From NCBI RefSeq assembly GCF_000695625.1, contig NZ_JMQI01000074.1:145656-209655 (forward strand): a DNA stretch of 64,000 nt. Reading direction: 5' to 3'. A program made the translations under genes and the position numbers. Below are positions 17,305-25,225 of the stretch, piece by piece. Under the pieces are notes generated by a model. That model worked only from the letters and a program-made list of their open reading frames with translations, ran no database searches and had not been told where the DNA came from. This DNA comes from Amycolatopsis rifamycinica (GTDB lineage Bacteria; Actinomycetota; Actinomycetes; Mycobacteriales; Pseudonocardiaceae). The first letter of the stretch is position 1. Each line of letters opens with the position of its first letter.

Positions 17305-17333
17305 ATGTTAGCGCTAACAAGCATTTCTGTCAC
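17305..17333 (-). promoter_or_regulatory. GH127 promoter with perfect LacI-type operator over the -10
   Basis: On the minus strand GTGACA (17333-17328), a 17-bp spacer and TAACAT (17310-17305) form a good sigma-70-type promoter. TGTTAGCGCTAACA (17306-17319) is a perfect 14-bp palindrome overlapping the -10. It is nearly identical to the operator of the GH59 operon, so one LacI-family repressor probably controls both. Confidence 0.75.
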
Positions 17334-17452
17334 CCCACTCCCGACCGCGAACTTCCGCGAGGACGGGCGACCGGCGAACCGGCCGCCTCCCAGCCCCGCC
17401 GGGAATGGTTTCGCGGAAATTCAACAAATTCATTTCCGGAGCCGCGGGCCGG

Positions 17453-17469
17453 AACTGAAAGTTTCAGTT
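17453..17469. promoter_or_regulatory. Perfect 17-bp palindrome upstream of the CE1-GH95 pair
   Basis: AACTGAAAGTTTCAGTT is a perfect inverted repeat around a central G, lying 88 bp before the esterase start. Its GAAA-N-TTTC core recalls the CGAAA-N-TTTCG element of xylan-regulon repressors in Streptomyces, but the outer bases differ. It is clearly distinct from the CebR and LacI-type boxes of the neighbouring genes. Confidence 0.6.
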
Positions 17470-17557
17470 GCGCTGGACGCCCCTTCGAAATCCGTGCTAC
17501 AACGCCAATATCCTCGAGCAGCCGTCTCGAGGATTTCCCGTCGGCCGGAGGGTTCGC

Positions 17558-18919
17558 ATGCCCGGGCACCGATCACCGTTCCGCACTCTCGTGACCACCG
17601 CGCTGCTCGTGCTGGCCGTCGGCGGCGCTCCCCCGGCCGCCGCCGCGGCCCCGGTGACCACCGCGGCCGCCACGCCGAGTGCCGGGTGCGGCAAGAACCC
17701 CACGCTCACCAGCGGTAAACGGACGATCCAGAGCAACGGCAAGAGCCGCAGCTTCATCCTGAAGATCCCCGACACCTACGACAACAGCACTCCGCACCGG
17801 CTGGCCTTCGGCTTCCACTGGCTCGGCGGCACCGCCGAGCAGGTCGCCTCGGGCGGCACCGACGGTTACGCCTGGGCCTATTACGGCATGCAGTCCCAGT
17901 CCGGCAACTCCACGATCTTCGTGGCGCCGCAGGGCCTCAACAACGGCTGGGGCAATTCCGGCGGCGAAGACGTGACCTTCACCGACGACATGGTCCGGCT
18001 GATCGAGAACGACCTCTGCGTCGACACGACGCAGCTGTTCTCGGTGGGCTTCAGCTACGGCGGCGCGATGAGCTACGCGCTCGCGTGCGCCAGGGCGACG
18101 GTCTTCCGCGCCGTCGCGGCGATCGCCGCCCCCGGCGCGATCAGCGGGTGCAGCGGCGGCACCCAGCCGATCGCCTACCTCGGGATCCACGGCGTGTCGG
18201 ACAACATCGGCGCCGGCCGCGGCCTGCGGGACACCTTCGTCCGGAACAACGGCTGCACCCCGCAGAACGCTCCCGAGCCCGCCGCGGGCAGCAAAACCCA
18301 CTACCTCACCGTCTATTCGGGCTGCCGCACCGGTTACCCGGTGGTCTGGGCCCCGTTCGACGGCGGTCACCAGCAGGGCCCGGTGGACGGCTGCACCGGC
18401 TGCGAAAGCGGCGCGCGGAGCTGGACGAAGACCGAGATCTGGAAGTTCTTCAGCCAGTTCGGCAGTGGCGACCCCGATCCGCCCGCCCCGCCGGTGCAGG
18501 TCGGCGTGAACTACTCCCTCGTGGCCGCGCACAGCGGCAAGGCGGCGGACATCAACGGGGCGTCCACCGCGGCGGGTGCCGCGTTGATCCAGTGGGCCCC
18601 GCACACCGCGGCGAACCAGCAGTTCGACTTCCTGGCCACCACCGACGGGTACTACCGGATCCGGGCCCGGCACAGCGGCCTGGTCCTGCAGGTCGCGAGC
18701 ACCGCCGCCGGCGCGGACATCACGCAGCAGCCGGACACCGGCGCGACGGCCCAGCAGTGGCGCGTCACCGACCAGGGCGGCGGCGCGGTGAGTCTGGTCA
18801 ACCGGGCCAGCGGCCTCGCCATGGACGTCTGGGGTGCCTCGACCGCCGACGGGGCCCGGATCTCCCAGTACGCCGCCTCCGGCGGTGCCAACCAGCGGTT
18901 CCAGCTCCAGCGCGCCTGA
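17558..18919 (+). CDS. Secreted CE1-type esterase (feruloyl esterase/PHB-depolymerase-like) with ricin-B domain
   Basis: A 453-residue alpha/beta hydrolase. A Sec signal (residues 1-30) is followed by a LpqC/FaeC-like esterase domain (about 44-305) with nucleophile S166 in GFSYGGAMS and the catalytic histidine in DGGHQQ. Many cysteines suggest extracellular disulfides. Residues 318-453 form a ricin-B trefoil starting GVNYSLVAAHSGK. In this locus it most likely removes ferulate or acetyl groups from arabinoxylan. The ATG at 17558 has GGAGGG 5 nt upstream; upstream extensions lack a ribosome-binding site. It is followed after 14 bp by the GH95 gene, so the two are cotranscribed. Confidence 0.85.
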   Translation: MPGHRSPFRTLVTTALLVLAVGGAPPAAAAAPVTTAAATPSAGCGKNPTLTSGKRTIQSNGKSRSFILKIPDTYDNSTPHRLAFGFHWLGGTAEQVASGGTDGYAWAYYGMQSQSGNSTIFVAPQGLNNGWGNSGGEDVTFTDDMVRLIENDLCVDTTQLFSVGFSYGGAMSYALACARATVFRAVAAIAAPGAISGCSGGTQPIAYLGIHGVSDNIGAGRGLRDTFVRNNGCTPQNAPEPAAGSKTHYLTVYSGCRTGYPVVWAPFDGGHQQGPVDGCTGCESGARSWTKTEIWKFFSQFGSGDPDPPAPPVQVGVNYSLVAAHSGKAADINGASTAAGAALIQWAPHTAANQQFDFLATTDGYYRIRARHSGLVLQVASTAAGADITQQPDTGATAQQWRVTDQGGGAVSLVNRASGLAMDVWGASTADGARISQYAASGGANQRFQLQRA

Positions 18920-18933
18920 GATCGGAGAACGAC

Positions 18934-21783
18934 ATGCCCGACCTGACCCGACGGCAGGCGATGCGGCTGGGGGCCGCGCTGGTGCCCCTCGCGTGGACGG
19001 CGACCGCACGGGTCGCCTCCGCCGCGCCCGCGGACGTCCGCGCGGTGAACGACCTCGCGCTCTGGTACGACAAGCCGGCCGGCACCGAATGGCTGCGTGC
19101 GCTGCCGATCGGCAACGGCAGGCTGGGCGCCATGGTGTTCGGCAACACCGACACCGAACGCCTGCAGCTCAACGAGGACACGGTCTGGGCGGGCGGCCCG
19201 CACGACTACAGCAACACCCAGGGCGCGGCGGCGCTGGCGCAGATCCGCCAGCTGGTGTTCTCGAACCAGTGGACGCAGGCGCAGTCCCTGATCGACCAGA
19301 AGATGCTCGGCTCCCCCGCCGCGCAGCAGCCGTACCAGCCCGTCGGCACCCTGAGCCTCGCGCTGGCCGGCGGGAGCGGGGCGTCGTCGTACCAGCGGTG
19401 GCTCGACCTGACCACCGCCACGACGGTCGCCACCTACGTCGCGAACAACGTGCGGTACCGGCGTGAAGCGTTCGCCAGCGCCGTGGACCAGGTGATCGTC
19501 CTGCGGCTGACGGCCGAGACACCCGGCTCGATCTCGTTCTCGGCGTCGCTGGGCACCCCGCAGCGGGCGTCGGCGTCCAGCCCGAACGGCACCACCATCG
19601 CGCTCGACGGCGTTTCGAGCGACAGCCGGGGCATCGCCGGTTCGGTCCGGTTCCTCGCCCTGGTCAGCGCGACCACCGAAGGCGGGACCACCAGCAGCTC
19701 CGGCGGCACGCTGCGGGTGTCCGGCGCCAACGCCGTGACGCTGTTCATCTCGGTCGGCACCAGTTACGTCGACTACCGCACGGTGAACGGGGACTACCAG
19801 GGCATCGCGCGGTCGAGACTGGCCGCCGCCCAGGCGCTCTCCTACGACACCCTGCGCAGCCGGCACGTGGCCGACTACCAGAAGCTGTTCGGGCGGACCA
19901 CCCTCGACCTCGGCCGGACCTCGGCGGCCGACCAGCCGACCGACGTCCGGATCGCCCAGCACAACAGCGTCAACGACCCGCAGTTCGCGGCCCTGCTCTT
20001 CCAGTTCGGCCGCTACCTGCTGATCTCCTCGTCGCGGCCGGGCACCCAGCCGGCCAACCTGCAGGGCATCTGGAACGACCAGCTGAACCCGTCGTGGGAG
20101 TCGAAGTACACGCTCAACGCCAACCTGCCGATGAACTACTGGCCGGCCGACGTCACCAACCTGGCCGAGTGCTACGAACCGGTGTTCGCCATGATCTCCG
20201 ACCTCGCGGTCACCGGGGCCCGCACCGCGCAGGTGGAGTACGGCGCCCGCGGCTGGGTCACCCACCACAACACCGACGGGTGGCGCGGATCCTCCATTGT
20301 GGACTTCGCGCAGGCCGGCATGTGGCAGACCGGCGGGGCCTGGCTCGCCACCATGATCTGGGACCACTACCGGTTCACCGGCGACGTCGCCTTCCTGCGC
20401 GCCCGCTACCCGCTGCTGAAGGGCGCCGCCCAGTTCTTCCTCGACACCCTGGTGACCGAACCGTCGCTGGGCTACCTGGTCACCAACCCGTCGAACTCGC
20501 CCGAGCTGAACCACCACACGAACGCGTCCGTGTGCGCGGGGCCGACGATGGACATGCAGATCCTGCGCGACCTGTTCGACGGCTGCGCCGGCGCGTGCCA
20601 GGTGCTGGGCGTGGACGCCGCCTTCGCCGACCAGGTCAGGGCGGCGCGCCAGCGGCTGGCGCCGATGAAGGTCGGCTCGCGCGGGAACATCCAGGAATGG
20701 CTCTACGACTGGGTGGAGACCGAGCGGACCCACCGGCACATCTCGCACCTGTACGGGCTGTACCCGAGCAACCAGATCAGCAAGCGCGGCACGCCCCAGC
20801 TGTTCACCGCGGCCCGCCGGACCCTGGAACTGCGCGGCGACGACGGCACCGGCTGGTCACTGGCCTGGAAGATCAACTACTGGGCCCGGATGGAGGAGGG
20901 CGCCAAGGCGCACGACCTGCTCCGGCTCCTGGTGCGCACGGACCGCTTGGCGCCCAACATGTTCGACCTGCACCCGCCGTTCCAGATCGACGGCAACTTC
21001 GGCGCGACGTCCGGCATCGCGGAACTGCTGCTGCACAGCCACAACGGCGAGCTGCACGTGCTGCCGGCGCTGCCGCCCGCCTGGCCGTCCGGCCGCGTCA
21101 CGGGCCTGCGCGGCCGCGGCGGCTACACGGTCGGGGCGGCCTGGAGCAGCGGCGCGGCGACGGAGCTGACCATCACGCCGGACCGCGACGGCGAGGTCAA
21201 GGTCCGCAGCCGGCTGTTCGCCGCGACCTACGAAGTGCTCGACACCACGAGCGGCACCCCGGTGCAGCCGGTGTCCGTCGAGGCCGACCTGGTCCGTTTC
21301 ATCGGCCAGGCGGGCCACACCTACCGCGCCACCGCCCTCGGCGGGCCGCCGCCGGTGGTGGAACCCGGGGTGAACTACCGGCTCGTCGCGCAGCACAGCG
21401 GCAAATCGGCCGACATCAACGGCGGCTCGACCGCGGCCGGCGCGGCCCTGATCCAGTGGACGGCCACCAGCGGGCTCAACCAGCAGTTCGACTTCCTGCC
21501 CTCCGACGGCGGCTACCACCGCATCCGGTCGCGCATCAGCGGCCTGGTGCTCCAGGTCGCCTCCACCGCCACCGGGGCGGACATCACCCAGCAACCGGAC
21601 ACCGGCGCGACGACCCAGCAGTGGCAGGTGACCGACCAGGGCGGCGGCGTGGTGAGCCTGGTCAACCGCGCCAGCGGCCTCGCCATGGACGTGTGGAGCG
21701 CTTCGACGGCCGACGGCGCCCGCATTTCGCAGTGGACGGTGACCGGGGCCACCAACCAGCGTTTCCTGCTCCAGCGGTTGTGA
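18934..21783 (+). CDS. Tat-exported GH95 alpha-L-fucosidase with ricin-B domain
   Basis: A 949-residue enzyme that releases alpha-linked L-fucose or L-galactose, for example from xyloglucan. The N-terminus LTRRQAMRLGAALVPLAW is a twin-arginine signal. The GH95 opening WLRALPIGNGRLGAMVFG is unmistakable. Catalytic features match the Bifidobacterium AfcA enzyme: N395 and N397 in LNANLPMNYW, an ETERTHRHISHL segment near 595-605 for the catalytic glutamate, and D636/D637 before GTGWSLAW. A C-terminal ricin-B trefoil (about 815-949) is roughly 80% identical by eye to that of the upstream esterase. The ATG at 18934 follows GGAG. It ends at a hairpin facing a convergent tetR gene. Confidence 0.93.
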   Translation: MPDLTRRQAMRLGAALVPLAWTATARVASAAPADVRAVNDLALWYDKPAGTEWLRALPIGNGRLGAMVFGNTDTERLQLNEDTVWAGGPHDYSNTQGAAALAQIRQLVFSNQWTQAQSLIDQKMLGSPAAQQPYQPVGTLSLALAGGSGASSYQRWLDLTTATTVATYVANNVRYRREAFASAVDQVIVLRLTAETPGSISFSASLGTPQRASASSPNGTTIALDGVSSDSRGIAGSVRFLALVSATTEGGTTSSSGGTLRVSGANAVTLFISVGTSYVDYRTVNGDYQGIARSRLAAAQALSYDTLRSRHVADYQKLFGRTTLDLGRTSAADQPTDVRIAQHNSVNDPQFAALLFQFGRYLLISSSRPGTQPANLQGIWNDQLNPSWESKYTLNANLPMNYWPADVTNLAECYEPVFAMISDLAVTGARTAQVEYGARGWVTHHNTDGWRGSSIVDFAQAGMWQTGGAWLATMIWDHYRFTGDVAFLRARYPLLKGAAQFFLDTLVTEPSLGYLVTNPSNSPELNHHTNASVCAGPTMDMQILRDLFDGCAGACQVLGVDAAFADQVRAARQRLAPMKVGSRGNIQEWLYDWVETERTHRHISHLYGLYPSNQISKRGTPQLFTAARRTLELRGDDGTGWSLAWKINYWARMEEGAKAHDLLRLLVRTDRLAPNMFDLHPPFQIDGNFGATSGIAELLLHSHNGELHVLPALPPAWPSGRVTGLRGRGGYTVGAAWSSGAATELTITPDRDGEVKVRSRLFAATYEVLDTTSGTPVQPVSVEADLVRFIGQAGHTYRATALGGPPPVVEPGVNYRLVAQHSGKSADINGGSTAAGAALIQWTATSGLNQQFDFLPSDGGYHRIRSRISGLVLQVASTATGADITQQPDTGATTQQWQVTDQGGGVVSLVNRASGLAMDVWSASTADGARISQWTVTGATNQRFLLQRL

Positions 21784-21800
21784 GATCCGCCGAGTCGGCG

Positions 21801-21840
21801 CGGCCGGGTTCGGACCACACCAGTGGATCGAGCCCGGCCG
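21801..21840. terminator. Hairpin between convergent GH95 and tetR genes
   Basis: CGGCCGGGTTCG (21801-21812) pairs with CGAGCCCGGCCG (21829-21840) with one G-U/mismatch and a 16-nt loop. It lies midway between two convergent stop codons and probably terminates both transcripts. Confidence 0.6.
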
Positions 21841-21857
21841 GGCGCCCGAGACCGGAC

Positions 21858-22439
21858 CTAGGTGCGACGCAGGCCGTTGACCAGGAGCTTCACCAGGTGA
21901 CGTGCGTCGTAGCGGGCGGCGGTCCCGGCGCCGGCGCAGAGGCTGCCGACCCCGCGCATCAGCTCGTAGGCGTCCTGGCCCGGGACGATCTCGCCGGCCG
22001 CCGCGGCCGCGTCCAGCAGCTGGGTGCACACCGGGCCGAGGCGTTCGAGGAAGTAGGTGTGCAGCGGGTCGTAGCAGGGTTCGTCGGACTGCAGCACCGA
22101 CGCCAGGCCCTGCTTGGTGATGACGAAGTCGACGAACCGGTCGATCCACTTCACCAGCGCCCGGTGCGGTCCCGGCTCGCCGGCGAGCAGGGCGGGACCG
22201 GCTTCGGCGAGGGCTTCGACCTGCAGCCGGTACACCGCGAGGATCAGGTCGGCCCGGGTCGGGTAGTGGCGGTAGATGGTCGCCGTGCCCACCCCGGCCC
22301 GGGCGGCGATCTCCCGGATCGGCGCTTCGACGCCGGAGGTCACGAACACCGCGGCCGCGGCCTCGAGGACGTTCCCGGCGTTGCGCCGCGCGTCGGCGCG
22401 CTGCGGCGCTTTGCCTGCCGCCGTCCGGGCTTCGCTCAC
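21858..22439 (-). CDS. TetR-family transcriptional regulator
   Basis: A 193-residue TetR protein with the HTH VLEAAAAVFVTSGVEAPIRE followed by GVGTATIYRHYPTRADL. The C-terminal part resembles the SbtR-like ligand domain (DRFVDFVITKQGLASVL). It starts with GTG at 22439, overlapping the hydrolase stop by 4 bp (GTGA), so it is the second gene of a hydrolase-tetR operon. It presumably autoregulates through the double operator upstream of the hydrolase. Confidence 0.9.
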   Translation of the reverse strand: MSEARTAAGKAPQRADARRNAGNVLEAAAAVFVTSGVEAPIREIAARAGVGTATIYRHYPTRADLILAVYRLQVEALAEAGPALLAGEPGPHRALVKWIDRFVDFVITKQGLASVLQSDEPCYDPLHTYFLERLGPVCTQLLDAAAAAGEIVPGQDAYELMRGVGSLCAGAGTAARYDARHLVKLLVNGLRRT

Positions 22440-23173
22440 GACCGCATGCTACCGGCCCCCACCGGCTCCCCGACGTCCAGCAGCAGCCCGGCCAGCTCGT
22501 CCGGCGCGGTGATCATGCAGTCGTGCCCGGCGGCCAGCTCCCGCACGTCCGCGGGTTCGCCGTTCGGCTGCCGCGGGGGCACCGGGCGCCGGTCGAACCC
22601 GTCCGGCTTCACGGTGCAGTGGATGTGCGTGCGCGGGATCGCGGCGGCGGCCGGGTTGTCCAGGGCGACCGGCTCTTCGAGGCACCGGGCCGACTGGTCG
22701 GACAGCATGGTCCGCAGCCACGCGATGTCGCCGGGCTCAGTGACGCCGAACAGGCCGAAGGGCGCGGGCAGCTCGGGCAGCGGCGGGACCCGCCAGCCGG
22801 TGCCGAGCATGCTGCGGGGGATCGGCATGACGTCGAACCCGTTCTCCCCGTGCACCGGCACCATCGCGTCGAGGAACACCAGCCGCGCGATCCGCTCCGG
22901 CACCTCGTTGGCCACCGCGGAGATGACCAGGCCGGCGTAGCTGTGCCCGACCAGGACGACGTCGTGCAGGTCCGCCTCCACCAGCAGCCGCACGACGTCG
23001 GCGGTGTGCGTGCGGAGCCCGACCTCGGGGGTCAGCAGGTGCTTCGTCTCGCCGTAGCCGGTGAGCGTCGGGGTGAACACCGGCCGCCCGCTCGCCGCCA
23101 GCCGCGGCACGACCCGCGCCCAGGCCTGCCCGGTGTGCCAGGCGCCGTGGACCAGCACGTAGGTGATCGACAT
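22436..23173 (-). CDS. Alpha/beta-fold hydrolase (EstC/salicylate-esterase-like)
   Basis: A 245-residue cytoplasmic serine hydrolase. It opens with YVLVHGAWHTGQAW, has the nucleophile elbow GHSYAG with S78, and the catalytic histidine in AAGHDC near the C-terminus. This pattern is shared by bacterial EstC-like esterases and plant methylesterase/hydroxynitrile-lyase relatives. The ATG at 23173 follows AGGAG; an upstream in-frame start would begin inside the operator. Its gene is the first of an operon with the tetR gene, so its substrate or product may be the TetR ligand. The substrate cannot be deduced. Confidence 0.85.
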   Translation of the reverse strand: MSITYVLVHGAWHTGQAWARVVPRLAASGRPVFTPTLTGYGETKHLLTPEVGLRTHTADVVRLLVEADLHDVVLVGHSYAGLVISAVANEVPERIARLVFLDAMVPVHGENGFDVMPIPRSMLGTGWRVPPLPELPAPFGLFGVTEPGDIAWLRTMLSDQSARCLEEPVALDNPAAAAIPRTHIHCTVKPDGFDRRPVPPRQPNGEPADVRELAAGHDCMITAPDELAGLLLDVGEPVGAGSMRS

Positions 23174-23184
23174 GAAGAGCTCCT

Positions 23185-23232
23185 TAAGTGGGACGCTGTC
23201 CCGGTTGACCATACGGGACAGCGTCCCACTTA
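23185..23232. promoter_or_regulatory. Double TetR operator upstream of the hydrolase-tetR operon
   Basis: TAAGTGGGACGCTGTCCCG (23185-23203) is repeated as a perfect inverted copy at 23214-23232, 10 bp apart. Each arm contains its own 13-bp palindrome GGGAC-N3-GTCCC, so the region holds two dimer sites facing each other. One site lies directly over the hydrolase ribosome-binding region. Confidence 0.8.
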
Positions 23233-23243
23233 GTCGCGACGGG

Positions 23244-24074
23244 TCAGCCCCCGAAGGCGGCGAGGTGGGCGGCGGCGCAGGAACACGGCAGGCCGAGCGG
23301 CACGACGACGCTGCCGGTGATCGTCAGCGGCGGCGTCAGGGGGATCGCCCGCACCCGGGCCGAGCGGATCTCAGCCACCTGGTCCGCGGGCAGCACGGTC
23401 CAGCTGCGCGGATCCGATCCGACCTCGACGACGGTGTCCCGGGCCGGTCCCGCCGGGCGCCCCGGGCGCGCCTCGATCCCGGCTTCCCGCAGGACGGCCG
23501 CTTCGCCCGCCGGGATCCGCAGCTCGTCACCGGCCAGCTCGCCGACGCCGACGGCGGTGCGGCCGGCGGCGGGGTGCCGCGCCGACACGACCGCGAACAA
23601 CGGCTCCGACCAGGCCGGGAGCACCCGGAGCCCCGGTGCCGCCCGCACTCCCCTGGCCAGCGCCAGGTCTGCGTCACCCTGCCGCACGGCGTTCAGGCGC
23701 GCGGTCAGCGGCAGGTCGACGAGCACGACGTCGAAGCCGGGGGCCCGCTCGCGCAGTGCGTCGATCCCCCGCTCCAGCCGGGCGGCGAACTGCCCGGTGC
23801 CCGTCCCGATGCGCATCACGCCCGCCCGCGCCGAGGCCCGGACCCGGTCGGCGGCGGCGAGCGCCTCCCGCGCCGTGCCGAGCACGCGCCGCCCGGCGTC
23901 GGTGAGCCGGACCCGGCGCGGCGAGCGGTCGAACAGCCGGACGCCCAGTTCGCGTTCCAGCCGGGCGATCTGCCTGCTGACCGCCGGCTGGGCTATGTGC
24001 AGCCGCTCGGCGGCCCGGCCGAAGTGCAGCTCCTCCGCGACCGTGACGAAGTACCGCAACGCCCGCAGTTCCAC
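23244..24074 (-). CDS. LysR-family transcriptional regulator
   Basis: A 276-residue LysR protein. The N-terminal winged HTH is ALRYFVTVAEELHFGRAAERL followed by QPAVSRQIARLERELGVRLFDR, the standard signature. The effector domain begins near residue 90 (MRIGTGTGQFAARLERGID). The start is GTG at 24074; the reading frame extends upstream but those residues do not match the family. It is divergent from an LLM oxidoreductase gene, and a GAT-N11-ATC LysR box lies in the 96-bp gap. It probably activates that gene in response to an unknown small molecule. Confidence 0.9.
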   Translation of the reverse strand: MELRALRYFVTVAEELHFGRAAERLHIAQPAVSRQIARLERELGVRLFDRSPRRVRLTDAGRRVLGTAREALAAADRVRASARAGVMRIGTGTGQFAARLERGIDALRERAPGFDVVLVDLPLTARLNAVRQGDADLALARGVRAAPGLRVLPAWSEPLFAVVSARHPAAGRTAVGVGELAGDELRIPAGEAAVLREAGIEARPGRPAGPARDTVVEVGSDPRSWTVLPADQVAEIRSARVRAIPLTPPLTITGSVVVPLGLPCSCAAAHLAAFGG

Positions 24075-24097
24075 CGGCCCGCCTCCCCTGCTGCGAC

Positions 24098-24114
24098 GAT
24101 GCCGCCACGGTATC
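24098..24114. promoter_or_regulatory. LysR-type box (T-N11-A) in the lysR/LLM divergent region
   Basis: GAT-N11-ATC at 24098-24114 sits in the imperfect palindrome CGATGCCGCCACGGTATCG, the classic LysR recognition geometry. It lies 24 bp from the lysR start and 57 bp from the divergent oxidoreductase start. Confidence 0.55.
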
Positions 24115-24170
24115 GCTGCCCGTGCCCTTCGGGGCTGGTTCCCGCGGGGCGGGACTGGTGCACTCGCCGC

Positions 24171-25013
24171 ATGGATCTCGGACTGCTCGGCGCCCACCTG
24201 CGCGACCACCAAGTGACCCCGGACCGGGCCGTCGCCCTCGAACGCGCCGGCTACGGCACGCTCTGGCTGGACGCCTCGCCCCCGGCCGGGCTGGAGCTCG
24301 CCGACGAGCTGCTCGACGCCACCACGCGGCTGGTGGTCGGGACGAGCGTGGTGAACGCGTGGACCGCCGACGCGGTCACCGTGGCCGCCTCCTACCGGCG
24401 GATCGAGGCGCGCCACCCCGGCCGGTTCCTGCTCGGCGTGGGGATCGGGCACCGCGAAGTGCACGCGGAATACACGTCCCCGTACCGCACGCTGGTGTCC
24501 TATCTGGACGCTCTGGCCCGGGGCGGCGTGCCCGCCGGGCGGATCGTGCTGGCCGCGCTCGGGCCGCGGATGCTGGGGCTGGCCGGCGAGCGCACCGCCG
24601 GGACCGTCCCGGGCATGACCACCGCCGAGCACACCCGGCGGGCCCGGGCGGCCCTCGGCGCGGGCAAGCTGGTGCTGCCGGGCCACTTCGCCCTGGTCGA
24701 ACCCGACCCCGGGCGGGCGCGGGCGATCGCCCGGTCCGCGCCACCCGGAACCGCGCTGGGCGTGACGAACTACGCGCGCAACCTCCGGCGGCTGGGCTAC
24801 ACCGCCGAGGACCTCGCCGACGCCGGCAGTGACCGCCTGATCGACGCGCTCGTCGCGCACGGCACCGCGGCCGCCGTCGCCACGGGTCTGGGCGCCCACC
24901 TCGACGCGGGCGCCGACCAGGTCGGCGTCCACCCCCTCGGCGACGATCCGGTAGCCACCCTGCTGGCGGTCGCCGAAGCCGTGCTCACGCCGGAGCGGCT
25001 CGCCACCCGTTGA
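24171..25013 (+). CDS. LLM-class (F420-dependent type) oxidoreductase
   Basis: A 280-residue luciferase-like TIM-barrel protein starting MDLGLLGAHLRDHQV. Segments such as GRFLLGVGIGH and the C-terminal GADQVGVHPLG correspond to the actinobacterial TIGR03620-like F420 group, which usually reduces or oxidises with coenzyme F420 rather than FMN. The ATG at 24171 starts at the first conserved strand. It is divergent from lysR with a LysR box between, suggesting activator control. The substrate is unknown; neither cofactor nor activity can be proven from sequence. Confidence 0.8.
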   Translation: MDLGLLGAHLRDHQVTPDRAVALERAGYGTLWLDASPPAGLELADELLDATTRLVVGTSVVNAWTADAVTVAASYRRIEARHPGRFLLGVGIGHREVHAEYTSPYRTLVSYLDALARGGVPAGRIVLAALGPRMLGLAGERTAGTVPGMTTAEHTRRARAALGAGKLVLPGHFALVEPDPGRARAIARSAPPGTALGVTNYARNLRRLGYTAEDLADAGSDRLIDALVAHGTAAAVATGLGAHLDAGADQVGVHPLGDDPVATLLAVAEAVLTPERLATR

Positions 25014-25016
25014 TCG

Positions 25017-25223
25017 GTGAACCGCCGCCCGGCCGGCGGTTCACCACAATCGCCGAAGTCGCTGTCGTTCGCCACGTTCAGCGCCGGCACGGTGGCCGCC
25101 GGACTGCTGGCCGCCGTGGGCCGCGGCGAGGTGGACGCCGTTGTCCACGACGTGCTGCCGGCCACGCTCGCCCTCCGGGCGCTCGAGGCCGGCGCGGTGT
25201 CCGGCCGGCTCGTCCCGGCGTGA
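25017..25223 (+). pseudogene. Fragment of an MDR/quinone-reductase-like C-terminus
   Basis: A 68-codon frame immediately after the LLM gene. Its second half reads LLAAVGRGEVDAVVHDV followed by ALEAGAVSGRLVPA, which resembles the last helices and strand of zinc-type or quinone-type medium-chain dehydrogenases (pattern 'G-E/D...V...L...A..AL.AG...G+LV'). The catalytic and Rossmann parts are missing, so I call a 3' remnant left by deletion. Assignment is by eye and tentative. Confidence 0.4.
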
Positions 25224-25225
25224 CC

